Shown in pieces: positions 33,895 to 42,598 of a stretch of DNA of 64,000 nt. The stretch spans positions 62,001 through 126,000 of the forward strand of contig JAZBOL010000060.1 of assembly GCA_036351115.1 (NCBI GenBank). The letters run 5' to 3'. The translations under genes and the position numbers were made by a program. The notes below the pieces were generated by a model. That model was not told where the DNA came from. It was given only the letters and a program-made list of their open reading frames with translations, and ran no database searches. Positions within the stretch are counted from its first letter, which is position 1; each line of letters begins with the position of its first letter. This DNA comes from Marinihelvus sp036351115 (lineage in GTDB: Bacteria; Pseudomonadota; Gammaproteobacteria; Xanthomonadales; SZUA-36).

Positions 33895-36117
33895 ATGTCT
33901 TTCATGACACCGGGGCCGCAACGGCGTCCCCTCTACCACGCCGTCGCGTGTGCTCTGACCCTTGCCCTCGCCGGCGCCGCGCAAGCCCAGTCCACGGCGG
34001 ATGATGACAGCGACCGTGATGTCCTCGAACTCGAGGAAATCGTGGTCACCGCGACCCCGATCGGCCGCTCGGCGGTCGAGCTGACCCAGTCCGCGGTCGT
34101 TCTCCAGGGTGAGGAACTCAACAGCGAACTGAACAACTCCATCGGTGAAACCCTGACCCGCCTGCCCGGACTGAACAACGCCAGCTTCGGGCAGAACGTC
34201 GGCCGACCGGTCATCCGCGGCCAGCAGGGCGTGCGCATCGGGGTGCTGAACAACAACATGAACAACTTCGATGCCTCCGCCGTCAGCCAGGACCACGCGG
34301 TGGCCACCGAACCCTTCCTGGCGGATCAGGTGGAGGTCTTGCGTGGGCCGAACACCCTGCTCTACGGCTCCAGCGCCATCGGCGGGGTGGTGAATGTCGT
34401 CACCAACACGATCCCGGTCACCGTACCCGAAGACGGCTTCGACGGCCGGGCCATGATCCAGGGGGACACGGCGGCGGACGAGCGCTTCGGCGCCGCTCGC
34501 TTCGATATCGGCTTCGGCAACTTCGCCTTCCACGCCAACGGTTTTTACCGGCGCACGGACGATTACGAGATTCCGGGCGCCGCGGAACTCTTCCCGGACG
34601 ATGACCATGACGATCATGGTCACGAAGGCGAAGCGCACGATGAACACGATCACGGCGAGGAGGAAATGACCGGCATCCTCGAAAACAGCTTTCTCGACAA
34701 CGAGGGCGGCGCGGTCGGCGGCGCCTGGATCGGTGAAAAGTGGCGCGCAGGCCTGTCCTACACGGCCTATGACAGCAACTACGGCATCCCCGGCGGCCAC
34801 GCTCACGCCCACGGCGAGGAAGAGCATGAAGGCGAGGAACACGACGAAGAGCACGAGGGTGAGGAAGAGGAGGAAATCGTCACCATTGACCTCGAGTCCC
34901 AGCGGATCGACGCCCTGCTCAATGGCATGGACCCCTTCGCCGGGTTTTCCGAGTTCGACCTGCGCATCGCCAACACGGACTACACCCACACGGAGTTCGA
35001 GGGCCTGGAGACCGGCACGGTTTTCGACAGCGAAACCACCGACCTGCGCCTGGAACTGACCCACAACCCCCTGGGCAGCTTCGAAGGGACCTTCGGTTTG
35101 CAGTGGTCGGACAACGACTTCACAGCCGTCGGGGAAGAAGCCTTCGTGGCCCCGTCCACGACCGAAACCTGGGGCCTGTTCCTGGTGGAGACCTGGCAAG
35201 TCAATGATGCGTTGCTGTTCGACCTCGGGTTGCGTTACGAAGACACGAGCATCGACTCCTTCATCATCGAACACGATCATGATCACGAAGGGGAAGAGCA
35301 CGAGGGGGAGGAACACGAAGATGAAATGCCCGAAGCCGCGTCTCGCAGCTTCAACCCGTTCAGCGTCTCCGTGGGCGCCAAGTGGGAAGTGACCGAGCGG
35401 TCGCACTTCACCTTCAACGTTGCCCGTGCCGAACGCGCACCGGCCTCGGTCGAGCTGTTCTCCAACGGTCCGCACATCGCCACGCAGACCTTCGAGGTCG
35501 GCGATCCGGACCTCGGCAAGGAGACCAACACGCACTACAGCGGTACCTACCGCCTCAAGGAGGGCGCATTCACCGGCGCCATCACGCTGTACTACGACGA
35601 CTATGACGACTTCATCTACCTGGCCGATACGGGTGAGATGGAGGACGGCTTTCCGGAGCGGATCTGGTCTCAGCAGGATGCCGAATTTACCGGCGGCGAA
35701 CTTGAGGTGCGTTACGACCTCGGTGATACCGCGATCGGAAACTGGCAGCTCTTCGGTTTCTATGACCGGGTGCGGGCCGAACTGGCGGACGGCTCGAATG
35801 TGCCGCGTATTCCGCCGCAGCGCTTCGGCCTGGGCGCCGACTGGAATACGGCCCAGTGGCGCGGCAACGTCACCTGGATCAACGCGGATGACCACACGCG
35901 CACGGCGGAATTCGAAACGCCGACGCCGGGTTACGACCTGCTGAACGCGGAACTGTCCTTCTACCTCCCGCTGGCCGGCGGAGATGCGGATCTCGAGTTC
36001 TACCTCAAGGGCCGCAACCTGCTGGACGAGGACATCCGCAACAGCTCGTCCTTCCTGAAGGACGACGCGCCGCAGATCGGCCGGAACTTCGTCTTCGGCG
36101 TCCGAACGACGTTCTGA
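33895..36117 (+). CDS. ZnuD-like TonB-dependent receptor with His/Asp/Glu-rich loops
   Basis: A 740-residue outer-membrane receptor with AGGAG 10 nt before its ATG. A signal peptide ends near AQAQ-ST, the TonB box (EEIVVTATPI) and plug (RPVIRGQQGVRIGVLNNNM, VEVLRGPNTLLYGSSAIGGVVNVV) follow, and the barrel ends in RTTF. Three extracellular-loop regions, at about residues 232-257, 301-332 and 459-479, are packed with His, Asp and Glu (for example HDDHGHEGEAHDEHDHGEEE). Such loops are the hallmark of zinc receptors of the ZnuD group. The ligand is inferred; another divalent metal is possible. No Zur box was found upstream. Confidence 0.9.
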   Translation: MSFMTPGPQRRPLYHAVACALTLALAGAAQAQSTADDDSDRDVLELEEIVVTATPIGRSAVELTQSAVVLQGEELNSELNNSIGETLTRLPGLNNASFGQNVGRPVIRGQQGVRIGVLNNNMNNFDASAVSQDHAVATEPFLADQVEVLRGPNTLLYGSSAIGGVVNVVTNTIPVTVPEDGFDGRAMIQGDTAADERFGAARFDIGFGNFAFHANGFYRRTDDYEIPGAAELFPDDDHDDHGHEGEAHDEHDHGEEEMTGILENSFLDNEGGAVGGAWIGEKWRAGLSYTAYDSNYGIPGGHAHAHGEEEHEGEEHDEEHEGEEEEEIVTIDLESQRIDALLNGMDPFAGFSEFDLRIANTDYTHTEFEGLETGTVFDSETTDLRLELTHNPLGSFEGTFGLQWSDNDFTAVGEEAFVAPSTTETWGLFLVETWQVNDALLFDLGLRYEDTSIDSFIIEHDHDHEGEEHEGEEHEDEMPEAASRSFNPFSVSVGAKWEVTERSHFTFNVARAERAPASVELFSNGPHIATQTFEVGDPDLGKETNTHYSGTYRLKEGAFTGAITLYYDDYDDFIYLADTGEMEDGFPERIWSQQDAEFTGGELEVRYDLGDTAIGNWQLFGFYDRVRAELADGSNVPRIPPQRFGLGADWNTAQWRGNVTWINADDHTRTAEFETPTPGYDLLNAELSFYLPLAGGDADLEFYLKGRNLLDEDIRNSSSFLKDDAPQIGRNFVFGVRTTF

Positions 36118-36158
36118 TCCAACGGTTTCATGACGCCCGGCGAGCTATGCTGGGCGGC

Positions 36159-36704
36159 ATGAGCGTGAGATCTTTCAACGGCATGCGCCCCGTCATCGGG
36201 GCGCGATGCTGGATCGACCCGGCGGCCGTCATCATCGGCGACGTGAAGATCGGCGACGAAAGCTCCGTGTGGCCCATGACGGTTGTCCGGGGCGACATCC
36301 ATCGGATCCGCATCGGCCGGCGCACCTCCGTGCAGGACGGCTCGATTCTGCACGTCACCCATGACGGGCCCTTCAACCCGGGCGGTTTCCCGCTGATCAT
36401 CGGCGACGAGGTCACCCTCGGCCACCAGGTCATGCTGCACGGCTGCACGCTGGGCAACCGCATCCTGGTTGGCATGTCCACGGTCATCATGGACGGCGCC
36501 ACGGTCGAGGACGAGGTCATCATCGGCGCCGGCAGCCTGGTGCCGCCGGGGAGAACGCTGGAATCGGGCAAGCTGTACCTGGGCAGACCGGCAAAGGCCG
36601 TGCGGCCACTCACGGAAGAGGAAATCGGTTTCTTCAGCTACACGGCCCAGCGCTATGTCGACCTGGCCGCGGACTACCTGGACGAGGGCAGCGTTTTCGA
36701 CTGA
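36159..36704 (+). CDS. Gamma carbonic anhydrase family protein
   Basis: A 181-residue left-handed beta-helix protein of the YrdA/PaaY type. Hexapeptide repeats are clear (AAVIIGDVKIGDESSVWPM, GNRILVGMSTVIMDGATVE) and metal-binding histidines are present (LHVTHDG and GHQVMLHGC). It probably binds zinc or iron as a trimer; carbonic anhydrase activity is uncertain, as most YrdA-type members are poorly characterised. Another in-frame ATG lies 12 nt upstream (36147). Confidence 0.9.
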   Translation: MSVRSFNGMRPVIGARCWIDPAAVIIGDVKIGDESSVWPMTVVRGDIHRIRIGRRTSVQDGSILHVTHDGPFNPGGFPLIIGDEVTLGHQVMLHGCTLGNRILVGMSTVIMDGATVEDEVIIGAGSLVPPGRTLESGKLYLGRPAKAVRPLTEEEIGFFSYTAQRYVDLAADYLDEGSVFD

Positions 36705-36805
36705 TTGCCCCGGGCCAGCCCCCATGCCCCTTTAGGGCGACGGGGTCCGTCCCTATATCAACGAACACAACCTTTCACAGCCAACCACCCACCGGGGGAA
36801 CAGCC

Positions 36806-37387
36806 ATGACCTACGAATTACCCGCCCTGCCCTACGCCAAGGACGCCCTGGCGCCCGTGATTTCGGCGGAAACCATCGACTACCACTACGGCAAGCACCA
36901 TCAGGCCTACGTGACCAACCTGAACAACCTCGTGCCCGGCACGGAACACGAAGGCAAGAGCCTCGAGGAGCTGATCCACAGCACCAGCGGCGGCCTGTTC
37001 AACAATGCGGCCCAGGTCTGGAACCACACGTTTTACTGGAACGGCCTGAGCCCGGACGGTGGCGGCGAGCCCGCCGGCACGGTCGGCGACGCCATCGTGG
37101 AGGCCTTCGGCTCTTTCGGCGCTTTCAAGGAGCAGTTCATCAAGTCTGCCATCGGCAACTTCGGCTCCGGCTGGACCTGGCTGGTGAAAAACGCCGACGG
37201 CGGACTGGAGATCGTCAATACGGACGACGCGGAAACCCCGCTCACGGACGGCAAGACGCCGCTCCTGACCATCGACGTGTGGGAACACGCCTATTACATC
37301 GACTACCGCAACGCGCGGCCGAAGTACCTGGACGAAATCTGGAAAATCGTGAATTGGGACTTTGTGGAAGCCAACTACCTCGGCTGA
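36806..37387 (+). CDS. sodB: Superoxide dismutase, Fe type
   Basis: A 193-residue cytoplasmic superoxide dismutase with the usual length and ligands: His in YHYGKHHQAYV, His in QVWNHTFYW, and Asp/His in DVWEHAYYIDY. The FNNAAQVWNHTFYWNGL segment, with Gln two residues before Trp, is typical of Fe-SOD and not Mn-SOD. A GGGGGAA ribosome site precedes the ATG. The 101-nt upstream region holds no clear Fur box. A terminator follows the stop. Confidence 0.97.
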   Translation: MTYELPALPYAKDALAPVISAETIDYHYGKHHQAYVTNLNNLVPGTEHEGKSLEELIHSTSGGLFNNAAQVWNHTFYWNGLSPDGGGEPAGTVGDAIVEAFGSFGAFKEQFIKSAIGNFGSGWTWLVKNADGGLEIVNTDDAETPLTDGKTPLLTIDVWEHAYYIDYRNARPKYLDEIWKIVNWDFVEANYLG

Positions 37388-37410
37388 GCATTCGCCGGCT
37401 CCAGGAAGTC

Positions 37411-37438
37411 AAAAGCCCGGCAAATGCCGGGCTTTTTT
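37411..37438 (+). terminator. Rho-independent terminator of sodB
   Basis: A stem of AAAAGCCCGGCA paired with TGCCGGGCTTTT, with a tiny loop, ends in a six-T run (37433-37438), 23 nt after the sodB stop. Its A/T-rich arms make it effective in both directions, so it may also stop the convergent EF-hand gene at 37489. Confidence 0.92.
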
Positions 37439-37488
37439 CATGGCCGCCGCTCGTCAGTCACGACGGAGCGCCTGGCCTCGCGACGGGC

Positions 37489-37923
37489 TCAGTCTTCAGC
37501 CGTCGTGCCGTGCCGTGCCGCCACGTGCCGGGAGAACTCCTCGGCGCTGATACAGGCGTCACCGTCCAGGTCGATGTCGCCGTAGGCGGGGATACCCGGG
37601 GACCCTTTTCCGGCGCCCGGAGCATACGCCTGCCCCTGACCCATACCGGGACCTTTGCCCGGACCATTGCCCGGACCATTGCAGGGGCCTCCGCCCGGGC
37701 ATGGACGGGCGCCCTGGCCCTGGCCGCGCCCCGCCTGTGTGCCATGGCGTTCGCTCATGCGGGCCGCCTGGTGCGTTGCGAATTCCTCGGCATCGATGAC
37801 GCCATCTCCATTCAGGTCCAGGTCTGCAAACGCCGGTGGGGACATGCCCTGGGCGTGGGCAAGTCCGCCACACAGACACAGCGCGAAAAACAGGCTCGTG
37901 GGCCATCTCTTGCTTCCGTTCAT
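37489..37923 (-). CDS. Secreted EF-hand protein with Gly/Pro-rich linker
   Basis: A 144-residue exported protein. The signal peptide ends near GLAHA-QG. Two calcium-binding loops are visible, DLNGDGVIDAEE (canonical D/N/D/V/D/E positions) and DLDGDACISAEE (Gly at position 6 changed to Ala). They flank a low-complexity linker of about 50 residues rich in Gly, Pro and Gln, with two CxG-type cysteines (RPCPGGGPCNGPG). It is probably a periplasmic calcium sensor or buffer. Its partner is unknown. Confidence 0.85.
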   Translation of the reverse strand: MNGSKRWPTSLFFALCLCGGLAHAQGMSPPAFADLDLNGDGVIDAEEFATHQAARMSERHGTQAGRGQGQGARPCPGGGPCNGPGNGPGKGPGMGQGQAYAPGAGKGSPGIPAYGDIDLDGDACISAEEFSRHVAARHGTTAED

Positions 37924-38027
37924 GATTCAACCTCCAGCGACTGGGAATGACACCATGGTCGCGCAGCGGCCCGGGATCGGCCATGACCTGGAACAACTTC
38001 CCGGTGAATCGTGAACGGGGGACGATC

Positions 38028-38672
38028 TCAGGCGATGACCACATCCCACTCGGCGATCAGTTCGGCGCTGTCGTCCGGGCTGGGACGGAACTCCGCCTGG
38101 ACACCCTGGCGCCGGGCTTCGCCCTCGATGCGGCGGAACACGCCGTCCTGCTCGAGGCCCGGATGGCCGGCGATGTAGAGCTGGGTCGCCAGCCGGCTGC
38201 CTTCGGGCGTGGTCACCTGGTAGTGAATGTGCGGCACACGGCCGGGGTAGGCCACCGGCTTGATGGTGCGGAATCGGTAACGACCCTCGGCGTCGGTCAC
38301 GGTGCTGCCGTAGGCCTGGAAATTATCGTCCCGTTGCACGTCGTTGCGATCGCCGGGGTGGTGGTAACCCCCGTTGGCGTCGCACTGCCAGATCTCCACC
38401 TTCGCGCCCGCGATGGGCTTGCCGCGAGGGGTGATGACCCGGCCGATCACGTTGGTGTGCACGCCCATGGCGGGTTCGTCGTGGCCCTCGATCCAGACCA
38501 GATCGTTGTCGCTGTCCAGCGGCAGTTCGTCCGGATAGAACGGCCCGGTGGTCTGGTCCACGGTCTCCAGCAGCGGGCCGGCACTCGCCGCCAGCGGCGC
38601 CAGCGCGAGGCTCCCGGCCCCCAGTTTCAGAAACGCTCTCCGCCCACCCGTTTTCCCGGCCTTTCCGCTCAT
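38028..38672 (-). CDS. Tat-exported intradiol ring-cleavage dioxygenase-like protein
   Basis: A 214-residue protein of the protocatechuate 3,4-dioxygenase beta family. A twin-arginine signal (GGRRAFLKLGAGSLAL) directs it to the periplasm folded. The Fe(III) ligands of the family are recognisable: Tyr in GGYHHPGDRN, Tyr in VAYPGRVPH, and two His in RVPHIHYQV. The start at 38672 places the Arg pair near residue 10 and has GGGAA just upstream; ATGs at 38702 and 38717 are possible. No aromatic-degradation genes are nearby, so this belongs to the exported, poorly characterised branch of the family; its substrate is unknown. Confidence 0.85.
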   Translation of the reverse strand: MSGKAGKTGGRRAFLKLGAGSLALAPLAASAGPLLETVDQTTGPFYPDELPLDSDNDLVWIEGHDEPAMGVHTNVIGRVITPRGKPIAGAKVEIWQCDANGGYHHPGDRNDVQRDDNFQAYGSTVTDAEGRYRFRTIKPVAYPGRVPHIHYQVTTPEGSRLATQLYIAGHPGLEQDGVFRRIEGEARRQGVQAEFRPSPDDSAELIAEWDVVIA

Positions 38673-38767
38673 GTTTCCCACCGTTTTGATTTTTGCTGTC
38701 ATGGTCCAGCTTAGCACCCTGTCACCGGTTCACGCTTCACGCACGGGCTGCTTTCTAAGCTATCCCC

Positions 38768-39829
38768 ATGAGCGCCCTGATCGAGATCACACCCCTTGGG
38801 TTCCCCTGGCCCACCCTCGACCCGTTCCTGTTCTGCGTACACCACCTCGACCATTACCCCGCCGGCGGCGAACACCAGGGACCGGACCCGTCCCTGCTGG
38901 CCGGCCGCCAGCTGGGCATGGATTTCGAAACCCGCGACGGCTTTCGCATGTACCACGGCCGTGCCGTGCCGGGCTTTCCCCGGCACCCGCATCGGGGCTT
39001 CGAGACGGTCACCCTGCTGACGCAGGGCTACTGTGACCATTCCGACTCCCTGGGCGCCACGGCCCGCTTCGGACCCGGCGACGCGCAGTGGATGACCGCG
39101 GGACGCGGTATCGAGCACGCGGAGATGTTTCCCCTGCGCCACCGGGACCAGGACAACACGCTGGAGCTGTTCCAGCTCTGGCTCAACCTGCCGGCAAGCC
39201 GAAAACTGGCCAATCCGAGCTTCTCCATGCTCTGGCGCAACCGGATTCCACGGCGGCGCTTCACCGACGCGCAGGGGCGCGACGCCGAGATCATCTTTGT
39301 TGCCGGCGGGTTCGACGGGGTCGAGCCCGCAGCGCCGCCCCCCGACTCCTGGGCAAGCCAGGCGGACGCGGACGTGGCCATCTGGCTGATCCACCTGGCG
39401 GAGCACGCCACTTACCGCCTGCCGTCCGCCCAGCCCGGCAGCAACCGGGCACTTTATTTTTACCGGGGTGACCACCTCACCGTCGAGGACCAGCCGTTGC
39501 CGGCGTATCACCGAGCCACGCTTCGGGCGGATCAGCCGGTCGATCTGCAGGCGGGCCCCGGTGGGGCGGACCTCCTGCTGCTCCAGGGCCGACCCATCAA
39601 CGAACCGGTCGCGCAGCAGGGACCCTTCGTCATGAACACGCCGGGTGAGATCCGCCAGGCCTTTCTCGACTACCAGCGCGACCGCTTCGGCCAACGCTGG
39701 CCGTGGGATGCGGACGACCCGGTGCACGATCGGGAAAGGGACCGCTTTGCCATCCACGCGGATGGACGCGAAGACACCCCGGGCGACGGGGTCCAGAGTC
39801 CCGAAGCCGGCCCGGTAGCCGCCGGCTGA
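38768..39829 (+). CDS. Pirin family protein
   Basis: A 353-residue bicupin protein. The N-terminal cupin holds the pirin metal site: two His in FPRHPHRGFETVTL, then His and Glu in GIEHAEMF. A C-terminal pirin domain follows (about 220-330). Some bacterial pirins have quercetinase activity or regulate metabolism, so the biochemical role is open. The C-terminal 30 residues extend beyond the usual fold. The photolyase gene follows 10 nt later and is probably in the same operon. Family members vary from about 230 to 350 residues. Confidence 0.9.
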   Translation: MSALIEITPLGFPWPTLDPFLFCVHHLDHYPAGGEHQGPDPSLLAGRQLGMDFETRDGFRMYHGRAVPGFPRHPHRGFETVTLLTQGYCDHSDSLGATARFGPGDAQWMTAGRGIEHAEMFPLRHRDQDNTLELFQLWLNLPASRKLANPSFSMLWRNRIPRRRFTDAQGRDAEIIFVAGGFDGVEPAAPPPDSWASQADADVAIWLIHLAEHATYRLPSAQPGSNRALYFYRGDHLTVEDQPLPAYHRATLRADQPVDLQAGPGGADLLLLQGRPINEPVAQQGPFVMNTPGEIRQAFLDYQRDRFGQRWPWDADDPVHDRERDRFAIHADGREDTPGDGVQSPEAGPVAAG

Positions 39830-39839
39830 GAAGCCTGCC

Positions 39840-41300
39840 GTGCGTTCCGTCGTCTGGCTCAAGCGCGATCTGCGCCTCTCCGATCACCGTCCCCTGGCCC
39901 AGGCGGCGGCGGACGAGTGCCTGCTGCTGTACGTGATCGAACCGTCCTGGCGCGACGCACCGGATTTCGACGCCTGCCACGCCGACTTCATCGGCCAGTC
40001 CCTGGCCGAACTGGCGCCGCGGGTCGAAGCCCTCGGCGGCAGGCTGGTCCTGGCGGAGGGCGAGGTGGTCGAGGTGCTCGACCGCCTGTTCGAGGCCTGG
40101 CCCTTCGAACGCCTGCTCAGCCACGAGGAAACGGGCAACGACCTGAGCTTTCAGCGCGACCGGGCCGTCAGGGCCTGGACCCGGCGCCGCCACGTGACCT
40201 GGACCGAGCATCCCCAGTTTGGCGTGTTCCGTCCCCTGCCGGAGCGCGATGGCTGGGCAGCCCGCTGGCGCCGGCGCATGCAGGAGCCCCTGACGCCGAC
40301 GCCGAAGACGCTGCAGTCACCGACGGTCGATCTACCCTTCAGCCTGTCTCTCGAAGGATTGACGAGCGAGCCCCATCCCCGGCGCCAGCTCGGCGGCGAG
40401 GCCGCGGCCCGGGAGACGCTTCGCAGTTTTCTCCGGGAACGCGGCCAGGAATACGCCACCCGGATGTCGAGCCCGGTCACCGCGGCCGATGCCTGCAGCC
40501 GGATGAGCCCGTACCTGGCCTGGGGCAACCTGTCCATGCGGGAAATCCACCAGCGCTGCGAGGCCCGGGCAGAAGCGCTGCGCCGCTCGCGGCCGACGCC
40601 ACCGCACTGGCTCAAGTCCATCGCCGCCCACGGCAAGCGCCTGCGCTGGCACTGCCACTTCATCCAGAAGCTGGAGGACCAGCCTTCCATCGAGTGGCAA
40701 AACATGCAGCGCGCTACCGACGGCTTGCGGGAGGACGACTTCAACGAGGATTACTTCGAGGCCTGGAAGGCCGGCGAAACCGGCTATCCCATGGTGGATG
40801 CCTGTATGCGCGCCCTGAAGGAAACGAAGTGGATCAACTTCCGCATGCGCGCCATGCTGGTGAGCTTCGCGAGTTACCACCTGTGGCTGGACTGGCGCCG
40901 CACGGCGCCCTGGCTGGCGAAGCAGTTCCTCGACTACGAGCCGGGCATCCACTACAGCCAGTTCCAGATGCAGTCCGGCACCACCGGCATCAATACGCTG
41001 CGCATCTATTCCCCGGCCAAGCAGGTACTCGACCAGGACCCGGAAGGGCAATTCATTCACCGCTGGTGCCCGGAGCTGGAAGGGCTCACGGGCAAGTTGC
41101 TGGCCAACCCGGAGACCGCCGGTGAACTGTTTCCCGCAGCCTATCCGGCGCCCATCGTGGATCACGCGGAAGCCACGCGGTTCGCGCGAAGAAAAATCAT
41201 GAGTGTGCGGCGCACGGACGAGGCGCGCAGTGAGTCCCGCGCCGTGTTCCAGCGTCACGGCTCCCGCAAGCGAAGCGCCAACCGCCGACGCGTTCGCTAG
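39840..41300 (+). CDS. Photolyase/cryptochrome family flavoprotein with atypical FAD-proximal segment
   Basis: A 486-residue protein starting at GTG. The N-terminal Rossmann-like photolyase domain (RSVVWLKRDLRLSDHRPL) and the C-terminal FAD domain (GETGYPMVDACMRALKETKWINFRMRAML) are clear. Where class I photolyases have N-N-x-x-W-Q-W ahead of the TGTDAAPYFRIFNP-like motif, this protein has IHYSQFQMQ before SGTTGINTLRIYSP, so the Asn that contacts flavin N5 and the first tryptophan of the electron-transfer triad appear replaced. The last 25 residues are basic (FQRHGSRKRSANRRRVR), which suits DNA binding. It may be a repair enzyme of a divergent class or a light sensor. Confidence 0.88.
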   Translation: MRSVVWLKRDLRLSDHRPLAQAAADECLLLYVIEPSWRDAPDFDACHADFIGQSLAELAPRVEALGGRLVLAEGEVVEVLDRLFEAWPFERLLSHEETGNDLSFQRDRAVRAWTRRRHVTWTEHPQFGVFRPLPERDGWAARWRRRMQEPLTPTPKTLQSPTVDLPFSLSLEGLTSEPHPRRQLGGEAAARETLRSFLRERGQEYATRMSSPVTAADACSRMSPYLAWGNLSMREIHQRCEARAEALRRSRPTPPHWLKSIAAHGKRLRWHCHFIQKLEDQPSIEWQNMQRATDGLREDDFNEDYFEAWKAGETGYPMVDACMRALKETKWINFRMRAMLVSFASYHLWLDWRRTAPWLAKQFLDYEPGIHYSQFQMQSGTTGINTLRIYSPAKQVLDQDPEGQFIHRWCPELEGLTGKLLANPETAGELFPAAYPAPIVDHAEATRFARRKIMSVRRTDEARSESRAVFQRHGSRKRSANRRRVR

Positions 41301-41340
41301 GCGGTCCCGCCGCGACCGCCGGTCCGCGAAGCCGCTCAGG

Positions 41341-41787
41341 TCAGGATCTGACCACCAGCCACGTCCCCAGGAACACCAGGCCCAGCCCCAGCAACTTCGG
41401 CAGGGAAATGGGGTCCGCCTCCGTCAGGATGCCAAAGTGGTCCAGGGCCGTGCCGGCCACCATCTGACCCAGGATGAGCAAAACGACCAGCGCCGTCGGA
41501 CCGATCACGGGGACGGTAATGATGGTGAGGCTGACATAGACAGCGCCCAGCAGCCCCCCAAGCCAGGCCCACCAGGGCAAGGCCAGGGCGCCCGACCAGT
41601 TGGCGGCGCCGAGCTGGCCCCGCATGGCGATCCAGGCCAGAAGCCCCAGGGTGCCCACCACGAAGGAAACCGTCGTCGCCCACAAGGCGTTTTCGAAGCC
41701 CTGGCTCAACCGGGCATTGATCAGAAACTGGATCGGCAGCAGCGCGCCACCGAGCGCCGCAAAGGCGACGGCAAGGGTGTAATTCAT
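41341..41787 (-). CDS. DUF606 (YdcZ-type) small multidrug/metabolite transporter
   Basis: A 148-residue membrane protein with five hydrophobic segments, consistent with the DUF606 branch of the drug/metabolite transporter superfamily. Landmarks are LPIQFLINARLSQGFENALWA and GGLLGAVYVSLTIITVP. AGGAGG lies 8 nt upstream of the ATG. DUF606 proteins usually work as single-gene or paired short exporters; the substrate is unknown. It stands alone between convergent and divergent neighbours. Confidence 0.88.
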   Translation of the reverse strand: MNYTLAVAFAALGGALLPIQFLINARLSQGFENALWATTVSFVVGTLGLLAWIAMRGQLGAANWSGALALPWWAWLGGLLGAVYVSLTIITVPVIGPTALVVLLILGQMVAGTALDHFGILTEADPISLPKLLGLGLVFLGTWLVVRS

Positions 41788-41950
41788 GATGAAGTCCTCC
41801 TGCGGCCCTTATACCACCCCCGGCCCCGGACCGGACAGCGGGACATGAACGCGGGTCTGGAACGGCGTTCTCGAACGGCGGCCTTGAATGCGGGCGCGGC
41901 GGGAGCGAGAATGCCGCCCCCCGAACCGTCGGACTGCGAGAGACCGCGTC

Positions 41951-42559
41951 ATGGACCTGATTTCCGCCGCCACCCTGCTGTTCCTGGTCATGGATCCGCT
42001 GGGCAACATCCCGATCTTCCTGTCCGTGCTGGACAAGGTGCCGGAAGACCGTCGGCGCCGGGTGCTGATCCGCGAGCTGCTGCTCGCCCTGGTCGTACTC
42101 GTGGCGTTTCTCTTCTTCGGTCAGTACCTGCTGGGCTTCCTGGGGCTAAGCGAGCATGCCATCCGCATCGCCGGCGGCATCATCCTGTTTCTCATCGCCC
42201 TCAAGATGGTATTTCCCGTGCAGCGTTCGGCCCAGGCGCCGGACGAAGACGACGAAGAACCGTTCCTCGTGCCCCTGGCGATCCCGCTGGTGGCCGGTCC
42301 GTCGGCCATGGCCATCCTCATGCTCCTGGCCACGAACGACCCGGGCCGCATGCCGCACTGGCTGGCGGCCCTGGGCATCGCCTGGGTGCTGACGGCCATC
42401 ATCCTGCTCTCCGCCACGGGCCTCGAGCGCCTGCTGGGCAAGCGAGGCCTGATCGCCATGGAGCGCCTCATGGGCATGGTGCTCATCGCCCTGGCCGTGC
42501 AGATGCTGCTCGAGGGCGTCACGGCCTTCGTGCTGGCTTCCCGGGCCGGCGGCGTCTGA
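41951..42559 (+). CDS. MarC family integral membrane protein
   Basis: A 202-residue inner-membrane protein of the MarC/YhgN family with six membrane helices. The N-terminal motif ATLLFLVMDPLGNIPIFLSVL and the central LVPLAIPLVAGPSAMAIL are typical. MarC proteins have no settled function; YhgN-type members are linked to amino-acid or antibiotic traits only loosely. The ATG at 41951 begins where the family begins; an earlier frame start at 41888 would add a basic, non-homologous stretch. Confidence 0.92.
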   Translation: MDLISAATLLFLVMDPLGNIPIFLSVLDKVPEDRRRRVLIRELLLALVVLVAFLFFGQYLLGFLGLSEHAIRIAGGIILFLIALKMVFPVQRSAQAPDEDDEEPFLVPLAIPLVAGPSAMAILMLLATNDPGRMPHWLAALGIAWVLTAIILLSATGLERLLGKRGLIAMERLMGMVLIALAVQMLLEGVTAFVLASRAGGV

Positions 42560-42598
42560 TCCGACCGATCCGGCGCCCCGGTTTCGGCCGGTCGTCGT

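Noticed and set aside
34600..34890. A possible tandem DNA repeat in the His/Glu-rich loops of the zinc-type TBDR
   Set aside because: The DNA is biased because the protein is rich in His, Asp and Glu; the units are not regular enough to call a repeat array.
41301..41340. A short GCGGTC/GACCGC hairpin after the photolyase gene
   Set aside because: There is no T-run and the loop and stem are irregular, so I do not call it a terminator.
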